Shown here: positions 27,267 through 40,494 of the stretch, in pieces
Layout: each line of letters begins with the position of its first letter
Numbering within the stretch: position 1 is the stretch's first letter
Assembly: GCA_035772405.1 (NCBI GenBank)
Contig: JAYKKM010000438.1
Coordinates: 1,177,501-1,241,500, forward strand
Origin: Chrysogorgia sp. JL179-B06
Taxonomy: Eukaryota; Cnidaria; Anthozoa; Scleralcyonacea; Chrysogorgiidae
Reading direction: 5' to 3'
DNA length: 64,000 nucleotides
The notes under the pieces: model-generated
What the model was told of the DNA's origin: nothing
Databases searched by the model: none
The model's input: only the letters and a program-made list of their open reading frames with translations
Program-made: the position numbers and the translations under genes

Positions 27267-28107
27267 TTCTTTAAGTGATCCTGCTTAATGAATACTTTTT
27301 CCCGAACAAGAACGCGAGCACGAAACAAACTCGATCGTACTCGATTTCGTACTCGTTACCGTTGTCATGATTAAACTATCTAATGTTATCATGCATAGTG
27401 CAGCACAGCATTGTTTACGTCTGTTGACAACTTGGAACACGGACAACGTGACAGAGACAGAGAACGAAAGAGACAAATAGACGTTTAAATCTAAGAGGCT
27501 GTTTGTATGGAAGGCGGGACGGGACGAATAAGCTGGACGGAACGTTTTTCATCCCAAGTTTATACGAGAATGTTTCCAGACGGGACAATTGCACCTGGGA
27601 CGTTTCACGCTCGATGACTGGCCAAATTGATCAACATGGAGAAAGCAATTGCATAAAACAAAGTTAAAAACCACAGACTGTCAGAATAATGGATGGAATA
27701 CTGGCCTATTACTACCATTTGCAACTCTACAGTTAGACGAAAAGATTTTAATGCATTTATTTATGGTTTAAAAATCGGTGATAAACTCGCGTTCAAATCT
27801 TCACGCTTAACGGTAGCTTGCAAATGGTAATACGAATAGCTCTCGGTATTCGGATATCATTCCGGTTAGACGGGACAGAACATTGTGAAACCCAATTACT
27901 GACTGAATTGTTTAGTTGACGATGAGTTGTATAATTATTTCATCAACAATAATTAATGCAAATAACACGCCTCCATAACACAAATACATGTCGGTAAATT
28001 TTGGCGCGGTGTTGATGAACCAAATCCGTCTGTCCGTCATCTAGCTCTCATCATCCGTCTCTCACTTGGAGATGGCTTACTTGATACAAGTTTACCATTC
28101 TGCTTAG
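27267..28107. other. Intron, no clear feature
   Basis: Intronic sequence. Around 27500-27610 there are repeated gacggga/gggacg words (aaggcgggacgggacg, agacgggacaatt), perhaps from an old transposon end. Nothing else is recognisable. Confidence 0.4.
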
Positions 28108-28355
28108 GATGCGACATCAACAAAAAGGATTCCTTTGGGCGCACTCCTCTTCATGTAGCTTCAGCAGTTGATCACGAGAAAATGACAAAGTTCCTGCTAG
28201 AAAAGAATGCCGATATGGATGCATTGACTGTTGAGGAGTGTCAAGCTCCAATACACTTTGCTGCCAAGAATGGAGCTGTGAGATCCTTAAAAGTGCTGCT
28301 AGCCTTTCACGCTAACATTGATTTTCCAGATGGTAAAAATCGAACACCACTTCAG
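28108..28355 (+). CDS. TRP-like channel, ankyrin exon (second visible)
   Basis: Acceptor tgcttag before 28108, donor cag|gtgagt after 28355. Reads CDINKKDSFGRTPLHVASAV ... KFLLEKNADMDALTVEECQA ... KVLLAFHANIDFPDGKNRTP LQ: about 2.5 canonical ankyrin repeats (GRTPLHVA, APIHFAAKNG). It joins the previous exon in phase 1 and the next in phase 0 without disturbing the repeat register, which supports both junctions. Confidence 0.85.
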
Positions 28356-28387
28356 GTGAGTTTAAACAATTTTGCCTCGAGCTAAAA

Positions 28388-28938
28388 TATATATAACTGG
28401 AGGACTATGTTCTGGTTTAAGGCAGTCAAAAAGTGAAGCCAAACATGGCGGACATGGAAGTGAATTTGTACGTCATGAGTTTCAATCCCCTACGCGGTCT
28501 CTAACTTTTCTATTTTTCTCAACTATGTTCATTTTGAAAACATACACAAAACATATATCAAGAGACAGAAATGAACAGAAATAGATAGAAATGAACAGAA
28601 ATAATTTCGAATTTATAATACCAAAAAACGGTGAATTTTTTATGACGAAAGAAGCCCTCGAAAATTTCTTGAGAAAAACATCAACGAATGGTATCTTTTA
28701 CCGTTTCCCCATATTTTCAGACAACTGATGTCACTAGCAGGTCATACAACATTACTAAATCCTTTCTAAGTGCTAGGTTACTGAAACTTTATCCGTTTCA
28801 CTTCTCCGAAAAGGCCTGGAACTGACGTACAAGACCGCTTATGGGACTGAAACTGACGTAGAAAATCTGTCCTACAGTATGTCCGCCATGTTTGGTTTCA
28901 CTTTTGCCCGGAACATATAGTCCTCCAGTTATATATAG
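28388..28938. repeat. MITE with terminal inverted repeats
   Basis: The left end (atatataactggaggactatgttctgg ... aagccaaacatggcggacat) is mirrored at the right (atgtccgccatgtttggttt ... cggaacatatagtcctccagttatatata). Arms are about 65 bp and the interior is non-coding. GAGCT on both outer sides may be a target duplication, but this is uncertain. Confidence 0.75.
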
Positions 28939-29054
28939 AGCTCACTGAGGATAACTAGTATGCATGTTTATACGTAAGATATGTATAAAGTAAATGGTTT
29001 GAAGCTAGCAGTATCATTAGATCTGTGAAGTTGATCGTCTAGGTTGTATAGTTT

Positions 29055-29420
29055 TGAGAAAGAATGTTGTTGGTAACTGACGTATCGACGGCCTCAGCGG
29101 TGCATGGTCATCTTCAGAGTCAAGTAAAGCGTGTTTGTCAGGTTTGCCTATTAGCAAGTGTAGTTTGTTAGCATACGTCATAGTTTGTTAACAAACTATG
29201 ACGTAATGAACTATGACGTAATGTTAACCAACTATGACGTAATGTTAGCATAGTTTGTTAGGATTACATCATAGTTTGTCAACAAATTATGACGTAATGA
29301 AGCAGACGCATATATAGGCAAACCTGACAAACACGCTTCACTTGACTCTGAAGATGACTGCCGCTGAGGCCGTCGAAACGTCAGTCACCAACAATAGTCT
29401 TTCTCAAGACTACAACAACC
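29055..29420. repeat. Foldback element with hammerhead-like arms
   Basis: The right arm (+) reads ttgactctgaagatgactgc then cgctgaggccgtcgaaacgtcag. The left arm (29057-29150) is its reverse complement with a few changes. Between them are repeats of agtttgttaacaaactatga. Each arm has CTGAAGA, a potential stem II (GAC.GCC/GGC.GUC) and GAAAC, the order of a hammerhead core. However, I cannot draw a convincing stem I. Probably derived from a Penelope-like element end. Confidence 0.55.
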
Positions 29421-30041
29421 TGGACGATCAACTTCACACATCTAAGATGTGTATATTAATAGAAAAAAACTGTGTTATTTCAAGATGTGTTATTTGTAAA
29501 CTCGGTATATAATAAATAATTTGCGCACATGATGTGTTAATATCTTTAACACACACAAATTAATGTAGTTATGATAAAAGCTTCCCGCGGGCAGAAATTT
29601 GTTTTGGGATCACTTTCCATGGGAAGCCATCTGATTGCCTAACCAAAATAACGTTTATCCTAACCCTAAATAACCCTAATCTTAACCCCCAGTTTATAGG
29701 CCAACGTGAGAGAGAATGCTTGTCGACTGTACATGCGCAGTCAAGGTCCCCAAAAAAGTGATCCCAAAAAAAATAATTTCGCTTGCGGCGGTGATAATCC
29801 GCGAAATGCTTGGTAACCGTTCCCGCGTAAATACCTCCGGATTCATTGGTGTATATAAACGATATGTACTCATGTTAGTGTAAACAGCCTATGAATCCGA
29901 ATACTCGGTTTGTTGTGGATCTCATGGAAATATTTACGAATCCGGAAACTTTTCCTGTAGTGTAAACGTAGTATTAATAATATTCATGCTACATTATAAT
30001 TCGCTTATGAAGTTTTCTTTTCTCTCTCTCGTTGCCCCAAG
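29421..30041. other. Intron, no clear feature
   Basis: Intronic sequence with a short imperfect telomere-like stretch (cctaaccctaaataaccctaa, 29659-29680) and no gene. Confidence 0.45.
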
Positions 30042-30564
30042 CTGGCTGCTGAGTGGACACGTGTTGAGACAGCCAAGGTGTTGATCGAGAAAGGAGCCGC
30101 ATCGTGCTTGTTGGACTCGTCGGGCAACTCCGCTCTGAATATCCTCATTGATCGGCTGCCAAAACTTGCCCTGGAAGCCTTGAGTCAACTCCATACCCGC
30201 AACGTGATCACAATGACAGACTCTTACTATCTACAATATCTCGAGGCATCGCGACAGACGGTAGAAACAAAGGCAACTCGAACCCCGCTGGAGACCGCGG
30301 TGGCCACGCAAAAATTCGAAATAGTCACGCACCCTGTCATGAAAAGGCTGATTCACAATAAGTGGATCAAGTATGGGAGGCGCTCGACGATCTTCGATTT
30401 ACTATTTCACGTTGTTTTTGGACTGGCATGGACATCAATTGCCATTGGAACGCCGTTGAAAGGCAAAGATATGTACATTCCAGCTGATAAGAACGCATGG
30501 CGTGTCATTCTTGGCGTGTTAGTCACACTCATGACGGTATTCGACATTGGCAGACATATCTATG
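30042..30564 (+). CDS. TRP-like channel, exon with last ankyrin repeat, S1 and S2
   Basis: Acceptor ttgccccaag before 30042, donor g|gtaagc after 30564. Continues the ankyrin register in phase 0 (PLQ-LAAEWTRVETAKVLIEKG, NSALNILIDRLPKLAL). A linker follows (HPVMKRLIHNKWIKYGRRS), then two membrane helices: S1 FDLLFHVVFGLAWTSIAIG and S2 WRVILGVLVTLMTVFDIGRH. Leaves in phase 1. Confidence 0.85.
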
Positions 30565-30911
30565 GTAAGCTTTTCCCTATATTGAATCCTCTTAACCGGG
30601 TGCCTATGGCGCAAATAACCAGGTACAATGCCTGCATTTCGAAGAGCGCCACGAAAATGTTGTTTCCGTCTGGAATCGGCGGTACCCACGAGAACGACTG
30701 AAACAGAGAACGACTTTGTGCGATGGACGTATAAGGGTCAACGTCAACGAGCACTTTGCATGATCATTCCCGACGCCGAACACGTGAGGTTAGCGTTTCG
30801 TGTGTAGTTACCCTAGGAGATACGCGCGTGCCGGACTATTGGACCTATAGCAAATTCACACTAAAATCGTCATGTATAATTGTTCAATTTAATTTGTTTG
30901 AACTTCTCTAG

Positions 30912-31952
30912 CAACAAGAAAGTCCCATACGTCTCGAAAGAATTGGATGAACTGGAGGATTGGCCAGTTACAGGATGACATGCGGCACTGCCATCCACGG
31001 TGGCCGCAGGAGCGAAAGTTAATAAAACATGAAATTAAGAGAGTGAAGAGCCTGCCGCATTTCGATGTTTTCGGTGCATGGTTCTACATGGAGTGGATAA
31101 TTTTAATCCTAGTTCTCGCCACCATCGCAACGCATTTCGCGTTTTACTCCATAGATACGACGGTGATAAGGGACGCCTACGCCAATATCATCAGCATTGT
31201 CAACCTCTTAGTTTGGTTGCGCTTGCTGAAGTACGTACGACCATTCCCTGGAATTGGCACACTTGTCATCATCCTTGGTCAGACGTCAGGTGACTTTGTC
31301 AACTGGGCTTTCCTTTTTATCCTTCTATTGATTCCATTTTCTGCAGCGTTCTGGATCAACTTCGGAAGTGTATCCATTCATCCGGTTTTTGGCTTTGATG
31401 ACACAAGCCGGCTAATATATAGCGTGTTCCAAATCGCTGTCGGCGACGACTTCAACTACGATGGACTAGTCGAAGCGGACCCTGCGATGGCTCGTATTCT
31501 TCTTGTACTCTATATCATAGCAGTGACTATCGTTACATTGAATTTGTTGATTGCTTTACTCAGTGATACCTTCTCTCGAGTGTACAGCAATGCCGTCGCT
31601 AATACCATCATGCAGAGAGCGATTAAAGTCGTCGATTCAGAGCGCACTCTCTCGAAACGTTACAAGATGAAGTACCGAGAATACATGAATACCATGTGCA
31701 GTCCCGAGATCATAAAAATGTCTTTTGATGGTAGAAATGTGCAAACACCAACCGAAAGTGCCGAGCAAGAAATTAATTTGAACTTAGGCAACATTAAAAA
31801 GGTGCTCGATGACCGTTTTTCGAAAATATATGGACAAAATAAGACGTCCGACTTCGACGCAATCCTCAAAGATGTGAACGAGTTGAAAACTGTTCAGGAC
31901 GATTTTTCAAACGACTTAATGAGTATCAGGCGCATGGTCAAAAAGTTAGAAG
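30912..31952 (+). CDS. TRP-like channel, exon with S3-S6 and pore
   Basis: Acceptor ttctctag before 30912, donor g|gtacgtg after 31952. It contains S3 (GAWFYMEWIILILVLATIAT), S4 (IVNLLVWLRLLKYVRPFPG), S5 (FVNWAFLFILLLIPFSAAFW), a pore loop with VFQIAVGDDFNYDG, and S6 (TLNLLIALLSDTFSRVYSNA). A long cytosolic helical tail follows. The ankyrin plus six-helix architecture fits a TRPA/TRPC-like cation channel; the subfamily is unresolved. The frame is uninterrupted over about 1 kb, so the gene looks functional. Confidence 0.9.
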
Positions 31953-32180
31953 GTACGTGAAAATCAGTGTTTTATTTCATATTGATTCAAGCCAATGTGC
32001 TATATAGTACTATAATATTATTATTCTCATCTGATCGATCTATAACAATTTTTTGTGCAATATGCAACAAATTAGAAACGTTCCACCAAATTAAACAATC
32101 ACAAGGGCCGAAAAGATCGGGAAAAACAACTATAGCACTAGAAATACGTATCCGCAATAACCACTCGCTCGCCTTTTCTA

Positions 32181-32209
32181 CCCCCCCCCCCCCCCCCCCC
32201 CCCCCCCCC
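32181..32209 (+). repeat. Poly-C tract
   Basis: About 29 consecutive C residues. Length is likely unreliable because homopolymers slip in replication and sequencing. Confidence 0.85.
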
Positions 32210-32295
32210 TAGAGTTTCTTTTTCCCATCCATGGTCCCCAGGGCCCAGATCGCGCATGCACGCCGTGTATTTGTAGTCTGTAGATAACAAATAGC

Positions 32296-33525
32296 AAAAG
32301 AAACGTTATCTCGGTCAAAATTTAACCGATTTCAATTCTGAAAACAGATTTGGAATTACCTAGTCAAAGTACATAATATTACGCAAACATGCATGCCCTT
32401 CATAAAAAACAGTTCATGTACTTCATCAGATCACAAATCCGCCATTGACCGCTTCGCGTTGTCTGCCAGACCCAAATATTGTCCGATTCAAACGGATCAC
32501 CCAAAACGACTTTTTACTTCCTTATAAGGAGTTGGTCCTATCCGTGCTCCGCCGAAATCAACCTCGTTCCCAGGGCGTGGAAGGTCGGCGAAAATGGCCC
32601 TGCGATCGGCTGGTCACATGACACCCAGAATTTCTGGGTGTTTAGATATGATAATTTTTGTGGTCTTTGTTCCATTGCCTTTGTCTACTTTGTTGACCTG
32701 AATAATTGAGAAATATTCAATGCTCTTCAGAATTGTTCATGTCAGCATTTTTGGGCATAAAAGCAGCTAACAAGCTTAATAATCCACTTTGTAAGATTTT
32801 TGATTTTTGATTTGTAAGATTAATGACAACTTTGTAAGATTTTTAGTAACGAAGCACTGACGTTTCGAGCGGAGCCCCTTCTTCAATCATCAGAGTAAGA
32901 CGAAATGAAATAAAATAAAAAGGTGGATATTTTTATTGAATCATTTGCTATTTTTACAGTCGATCAGCAAACAGACTGAGAGGGAGGAAGAAATATGACA
33001 GGTCCAATATTCAAGAGATTATGCGATAGTAAAGCGGTAATATATGTATATGAAAAATCTGACTGCCCCAACAGGGAATCAAACCCTAGGTCTCCGAATC
33101 AACGCATCGACGCTCTAACCACTGAGCTATATATTGAGACACGGTCAGAACAGTCGCCTTTTATAATATTAATATTATAATATTAATACACGTTCGCAAT
33201 ATTATTAATGAACGTTCGCGTATTATAATAACCCAGACTCGCGGTTCCAAATCTGTTTTCAGAATTGAAATCGGTTAAATATTGATCGAGATAACGTTAA
33301 AAATCTACGTCGAAACGGCCTTTAGCGATTTGTGATCCTGGTGCGATCTGGCGACCATTCTGATTGCGAAACATTAAATATGTTCTTTGAAATAATTAAT
33401 ATAAAAATTTTGTCTGATAGGACAAGCAGGCGAGGGGTTATTGTGGATACGTATTTCTTGTTAAATGCTCTAATTATCTCTCTCCCCCTCAGTCTGTTTG
33501 CTGATCGACTGTAAAAATACCAAAT
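32296..33525. repeat. Nested inverted repeats around a tRNA-like sequence
   Basis: gttatctcggtcaaaattta / ccgatttcaattctgaaaac (32306-32345) recurs in reverse complement at 33252-33298. An inner pair, tacagtcgatcagcaaacag (about 32954), recurs inverted at about 33488-33515. The centre holds the tRNA-like stretch and an AT-rich tract. This looks like several transposon ends nested together. A PLE-end-like motif (gacgtttcgagcggagcccc) is at 32860-32885. Confidence 0.55.
33056..33142 (-). ncRNA. tRNA-like sequence (SINE head or degenerate tRNA)
   Basis: On the minus strand: TAGCTCAGTGGTTAGAGCG fits the tRNA A box, and GGGTTTGATTCCC about 35 bases later fits the B box. The anticodon stem cannot be paired well and acceptor ends do not match cleanly. 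A tRNA-derived SINE head is therefore more likely than a working tRNA. Confidence 0.5.
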
Positions 33526-33613
33526 GATTTAACTTTTCGCATCTCATTAATTATTAGTTTGTTTATCTCCCGTGTATTTGATTGGCTACTTTCTACACTT
33601 GTGACACCCTTTT

Positions 33614-35143
<1,530 letters not shown>

Positions 35144-35171
35144 GAAGTTAAAACTGGATAAAAATAACTAT

Positions 35172-35245
35172 TTACACATAAAACACTACAAATCTGTTTC
35201 AAGAGTGTTCCCAAGAGCACTCTCTCATCAGGTGTAAAAATGTGC
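35172..35245 (-). ncRNA. Hammerhead ribozyme (type I, minimal stem III), copy 1
   Basis: Inverted copy of the ribozyme described at 36641-36710. On the minus strand the core is CTGATGA (35231-35225) and GAAAC follows the stem II hairpin. PLEs and retrozymes are known to carry hammerheads of this form. Confidence 0.85.
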
Positions 35246-35275
35246 TGACTAACTAACCTACTTAAATACACTGAT

Positions 35276-36421
35276 CTATGTGACGTCATATAACTTCATA
35301 CTCTTTAACAAATATCTGTTTGCGTGACGGCATGTACTCGATAATTCGTTCCTACTATTTAATGTGCATAGGTGTGGTTGTTTTATAATAAAGTATTTTT
35401 CTGTTATGCATAAATTGCACCGTTTACTAACGTTAGTATATGACGTGGCCCTTGCAAGGATTTTCCATGACAAGATGTAATTAATATTCCCTTCTTTCAA
35501 TGTCCAAATATATTTGCTTAGTTCTGTTGCATTTTTCGTGTTGATATTCCTAAATGAGGCCGTGTGATTGCGGTATCTTGTTTTAAATTTGTTTTGGGTT
35601 AGTCCGACATAAGTTTCTTTACCGTTGCCGGTTTCCACTGTGGCTTGGTAGATAACATTTGTGGTAAGGCATTGACCGTCTAAGGGACACTCTGATTTAT
35701 TTCTACAATTGCACGTCGGTTCACTTTGTTGGTTGTTGTTGCTTGCACGGGATTTCCCTAAGGTTGATTTGTTATGGTTGCTGATTTTCGATTGCAAGTT
35801 AGGCATACATGAATAACTTAACTTAAGAGTGTTTTTATTAAAAATTTTCTTTAGTGGATGTTCATTCGTAAATGTTCCGTTGAGAATTGCCAAGAATTTC
35901 TTTCCTACATTCGATGCTACGTGTCTACTGAATGGCGGGTTGTACCAGGTAATATTACGGGGTCTGTTTGATCCGGCTATTCGCCTGTTGTCATCATCCT
36001 GCTCATAAGTGAGGGCAAAATCATATCCACTTTTGCTCAGGGCTTGTTGATAAATTGGTGCGGCTCTGTCGAAAGACTGTTTATTTGATGAGGTTTCTCT
36101 AAGGCGTCGGTTTATTGCGATTGGGATGTTCTTTATTATGGATGGTGGGTGGTTACTTTCACAATGAACATACAGTGGCGTGTTGTTAGGTTTTACGTAT
36201 GGTGCGTATGATCCGTCATCAAGATTTAGGGTTACGTCCAGGAAGTTAACAATTTTTTTGTTCGCCTCTATTGTTATCTGGAGCCCATTGTTTGAAAAAA
36301 CGTTGCAAATCTCCTTTTTTATTTGTTCGATTCTTCGCGCGGTGGTGCTCAGCGCAGCCAATCCATCATCTCTATACAGGCCAATCTGGCTTCTACTAAT
36401 TTCTTTTGGAAGTTGACACAA
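35276..36421 (-). pseudogene. PLE 1 polyprotein: RT C-terminal part plus GIY-YIG endonuclease
   Basis: 381 residues of open frame starting inside the reverse transcriptase. The YRDDG motif (GLYRDDGLAAL) is at residues 15-25, but fingers/palm motifs upstream are absent. Downstream come the RT thumb (VNFLDVTLNL), a Cys cluster (CNCRNKSECPLDGQC) and the GIY-YIG domain (VIYQATVETGNGKETYVGLT, KTRYRNHTASFRN). The frame is intact but the protein cannot be a full RT. Right of 36421 the sequence switches directly into the inverted terminal copy. Confidence 0.85.
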
Positions 36422-36640
36422 AAGATATGAGCCGACGAGCTCGCAATTTATGCATATAAACGGTGCAATTTATGCATAACAGAAAAATACTTTATTATAA
36501 AACAACCACACCTATGCACATTAAATAGTAGGAACGAATTATCGAGTACATGCCGTCACGCAAACAGATATTTGTTAAAGAGTATGAAGTTATATGACGT
36601 CACATAGATCAGTGTATTTAAGTAGGTTAGTTAGTCAGCA

Positions 36641-36710
36641 CATTTTTACACCTGATGAGAGAGTGCTCTTGGGAACACTCTTGAAACAGATTTGTAGTGT
36701 TTTATGTGTA
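36641..36710 (+). ncRNA. Hammerhead ribozyme (type I, minimal stem III), copy 2
   Basis: Core CTGATGA (36652-36658). Stem II GAGAGTG/CACTCTT, with a closing G-U, around a CTCTTGGGAA loop. GAAA at 36683-36686. Stem III of 3 bp (A86-U95, C87-G94, A88-U93, loop GAUU). Cleavage triplet GUA at 36694-36696. Stem I GTGT/ACAC next to the core, an internal loop, then a second 4-bp helix (TGTG with CACA). Every element of a hammerhead is present. Confidence 0.88.
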
Positions 36711-36798
36711 AATAGTTATTTTTATCCAGTTTTAACTTCATGTATACAGCTCCTTCTTGTTGAGCACTTTACGACGAAGGAATCAATTCTTATTCTAC

Positions 36799-36826
36799 TA
36801 TATATATATATATATATATATATACA
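36799..36826. repeat. Short (TA)n tract right of PLE 1
   Basis: About 26 bp of TA, 50 bp beyond the end of the PLE 1 inverted repeat. Confidence 0.8.
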
Positions 36827-36893
36827 CTCGAAATTTTCCTTCACCATAAATCCTTTCAACATGTAGTTTGATCGAGTGAAATGCCAAATATTA

Positions 36894-37060
<167 letters not shown>

Positions 37061-37211
37061 TGAAGATCGATCAGTAGACATCATGATTTAATAATAATTT
37101 GAAGCTGATCTAGATAAAAAACTTTATACAGAATTTTCGGCTACAGACTGTCAGCCTTCCTCAGTGACTAAAAAGCGCTATATTTACATAAAACGTTAAA
37201 ACTTAGTGCAT

Positions 37212-38819
37212 TTATACATTCTCAAAGCTATTAGTGTACCTATGGGATTTGAGCAGCGGTGTATAGTTCGTTGGAAATTCTTTTCTCTCGTTGATTGCGT
37301 CTTTGTCCAAAGTTGAGTGCCAAGACTCTAAAAATAATCGTTGTTCATAATTTGTTATTCCTCGTTCAAGAATTGTCGCGTACTTTGGGTGGATATCATG
37401 TCCTGTCGTCTCAGCGTGATGCTTAATAGCAGACTCATTATAGGTTCGCCTGCCGGGATTATGTTCTTTTCCTCGAGAATCCCATGAACGTTTACTTTCT
37501 CCGACGTATGTAAAACGGCACTCTTTGCATTTGACTTTGTATACAATGCCTGGTACTTTAAAATCTTCAACACGGTCCTTCGGTTTTTTGAAAATTTTGG
37601 AAAGTGTTTGCAATGGTTTAAAAGCAGTTCTTATATTGGCTCGTTTTAATGACCGTTTAATTTGTTCCGAAACACCTTTCACATAAGGTAAAACGGCAAA
37701 ACCACCGAGGTTATCGTGGGAATGCGGACTTTGTATATAACTGGTACTTTTAACAGTTTGGAGAAATCCACGAGAGTATCCATTAGCTTCAAGATCTTGG
37801 GTCACCTTTTCTACTTCTTCCTGCCGAAGCACTTCACTAGTAGGGATCTCTTTTGCTCTATGCAGAAGCGTCTTAACTACAGCTTCCTTATGCTGTATGG
37901 GGTTATGCGAGTCGAAATCCAAATACTTGTTTGTATGCGTTGCTTTCCGATGTACTTTTACTTCGACGGTTTTGTCTGGTTCGGCTAAAATCTTGCAATC
38001 TAAAAACCCTATGCTTTGTTGGTTCGCGGTTACATCCGGATATTCAATAGCGAACTGTATGTCGGGATTAATGGAGTTTAACTGGTTGTGAAAATTAACA
38101 ACGTCCGCTCGCTTTAGACATGTGTTGGAATCGTCCATGTATCGTTTCCACCATCGTGGTTGGGAGGCAAAAGTTGAGAGTGCCCTGGTTTCGATATATA
38201 TCATGACAAGTTCTGCAATTACTGCACTCATCGGTGACCCCATTGCACACTCTTTCGAATTTTTAACTGTGTTGGTGCTCCTACGTTCAAGAGATTTTAA
38301 AACCTTGGCAAGATATTTGGAAACTAAATAGGTGGGCGAGCCAATACAACTATTTATTGGCCGCATGGGTATACTGGTACAGTTTGCGTTAAGTATGAAG
38401 TGATCATCTTTTGGTATTAATTCGACGTTATGAATCTTAGGAAGACCATAGAACGCCGCTGGTGTAGGATCGGTTGGACGTAATCTCCAATACTCGTTTT
38501 CAGTGATAAAATTAGAGTTCTTAAGATCTAAAAGTTTTCTTTGCAATGAGGTGGTCGTTTTAGAAATCGGGTTCCTTCTTTTGTCAGTGATCGGTTGATA
38601 AGTTTTATTGTCTTGAAGCATGCACACAATTTGTTCATGATAGTCAGATTTATTCAGAATGACGGTAGCATTTCCTTTATCTGCTGGTAAAATAAGAATT
38701 TCATCATCCTGCTTAAGGTCTTGTAAGGCTCTTCGTTCTTCTCGTGTTGTATTCTGCACTCGTGGTGGTTTAGCATGTTTCAGTATATTACAAACGTCAC
38801 TCCTAATTTCTTCTTTCAT
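37212..38819 (-). pseudogene. PLE 2 reverse transcriptase plus GIY-YIG endonuclease, internally deleted
   Basis: 535-residue open frame. Present: ILPADKGNATVILNKSDYHE (RT1/2), AFYGLPKIH, MRPINSCIGSPTYLVSKYLA, MGSPMSAVIAELVMIYIE, WKRYMDDS (catalytic YMDD), then GIVYKVKCKECRFTYVGESK of the GIY-YIG domain and a terminal KHHAETTGHD motif. Between ERRSTNTVKNS and KECAMGSPMS roughly 80 residues are missing, including the first catalytic aspartate block. The reverse transcriptase should therefore be inactive. The N-terminal part is in another frame (38816-39082). Confidence 0.85.
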
Positions 38820-39082
38820 CTCAGGTGTTGTATTAACAATACTCTGCTCAACTGAAGCGACAATTTCTTTCTGACAGGAATCGTCCGAGGCGTTATGGCG
38901 AAGTTTAAACCTTTTCTAAGTAGTGAAACTTTATCTTCTGTTAGTTCTTTGTCAGAAGCGTTAACTACCCATCTTTTCTTTATCGACTGCACGGTTGTGC
39001 TCGACCTATCCAATTGATGAAACTTCCGTTGATGTCTTTCCTTCAATTCGTTTTCAAGTTGCCGAGCTCGTTGTTGAATCAT
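38816..39082 (-). pseudogene. PLE 2 N-terminal part, frameshifted
   Basis: 88-residue frame with KDxxL-like helical residues (NELKERHQRKFHQLDRS, KRWVVNASDKELTEDKVSLL, KGLNFAITPRTIPV). The LLRKGLNFAITPRTIP block is typical of the start of PLE RT ORFs. It continues in the other frame (KEIVASVEQSIVNTTPE) into the 535-residue ORF, so a frameshift near 38880 splits one original gene. Confidence 0.8.
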
Positions 39083-39308
39083 ATATAATGAGTCTGCTAT
39101 TAAGCATCACGCTGAGACGACAGGACATGATATCCACCCTAAGTACGCGACAATTCTTGAACGAGGCATAACAAATTATGAACAACGATTATTTTTAGAG
39201 TCTTGGCACTCAACTTTGGACAAAGACGCAATCAACGAGAGAAAAGAATTTCCAACCATGCCATGAAGCCATATGGTGATAGCCGGTAGGGCACATTTGT
39301 ATACTTCC

Positions 39309-39508
<200 letters not shown>

Positions 39509-39514
39509 ATAAGT

Positions 39515-39620
39515 AGTATTTAAAACACGAGAAGGAGCGTTTTATCATATTTAAAATGCGAGCGCGCAACGCGAGCATTTTAGATATGATAAAACGCGAG
39601 TTCGAGTGTTTTAAATAGCT
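39515..39620. repeat. Imperfect palindrome
   Basis: gtatttaaaacacgag ... gcgttttatcatatttaaaatgc is mirrored by gcattttagatatgataaaacgc ... ctcgagtgttttaaat-like sequence around a gcgcgc centre. It could extrude a hairpin of about 50 bp. Confidence 0.65.
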
Positions 39621-40385
39621 TCAAAAACAATTGATTGTAATCACTAGGGAGTGTACTGGTTTTTATTTTCTATTAGAGGTAAATTGGGTTGATGTATGAA
39701 ATGCAAATTACCAGGAATTTTATATAAAGTTCGTATAGACTTTATATAATTTTCATGCTGATTAGTATTCATGCATTTTATCAGGTATAAAAGCCTTGCG
39801 CGTGACTAAATACGGAAATGTGATTGGACAATTTGGTTAGTGAATATTAATGAGTTTTTGAAGCCCTATTTATTTTATTTTGTCTTACTCTGATGAAGAA
39901 CGTCAGTATTTCGTCACTAAATTCTTGGTAGTTCACCACCTTTTCACTTTGCTATATATCCAAAACACTGTATACACAGCACTCTACTTTATTACTAATA
40001 ATCCATGTGCTGGTTTTTCCACAAAATTTGATGTCCACTGATGCTTTATTTTTTGAGATATGATAGCAAATTAAATCTTCCTTGGAAGCCTTTTTTCTGG
40101 CATCGATGAAGTGGGATTTTATTTTGGAAATATTTTATTGATTGATGTTATTACAATAAACAGTTGATTTAGAATATATATACTTCTTCAGTTCAGAACT
40201 AATAACTTAAGAAATATTATATTCTAATCAACTATAAGTATTATACATTTAAGTTTAGGATATTATTGTACTTGTGTGTGTACTAAATACTCATTTTGTA
40301 ATTTTTTTATCATTGTATCTATTCCATGCACGTTCGTATTTTGAAGGAGCTTTTTTAGCTCCTGGACGTACCGTGGATAAATAAA

Positions 40386-40466
40386 TTATTGTATTGTATT
40401 GTATTGTATTGTATTGTATTGTATTGTATTGTATTGTATTGTATTGTATTGTATTGTATTGTATTG
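40386..40466 (+). repeat. Pentanucleotide array (TATTG)n
   Basis: About 16 copies of the 5-bp unit, just upstream of the last TRP exon. Confidence 0.9.
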
Positions 40467-40494
40467 TTATTGATATAACAGTTATTATACCTAG

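Noticed and set aside
39885..39925. CTGATGA near a PLE-like end as another hammerhead
   Set aside because: No stem II and no correctly placed GAAA; only a PLE-end-like phrase.
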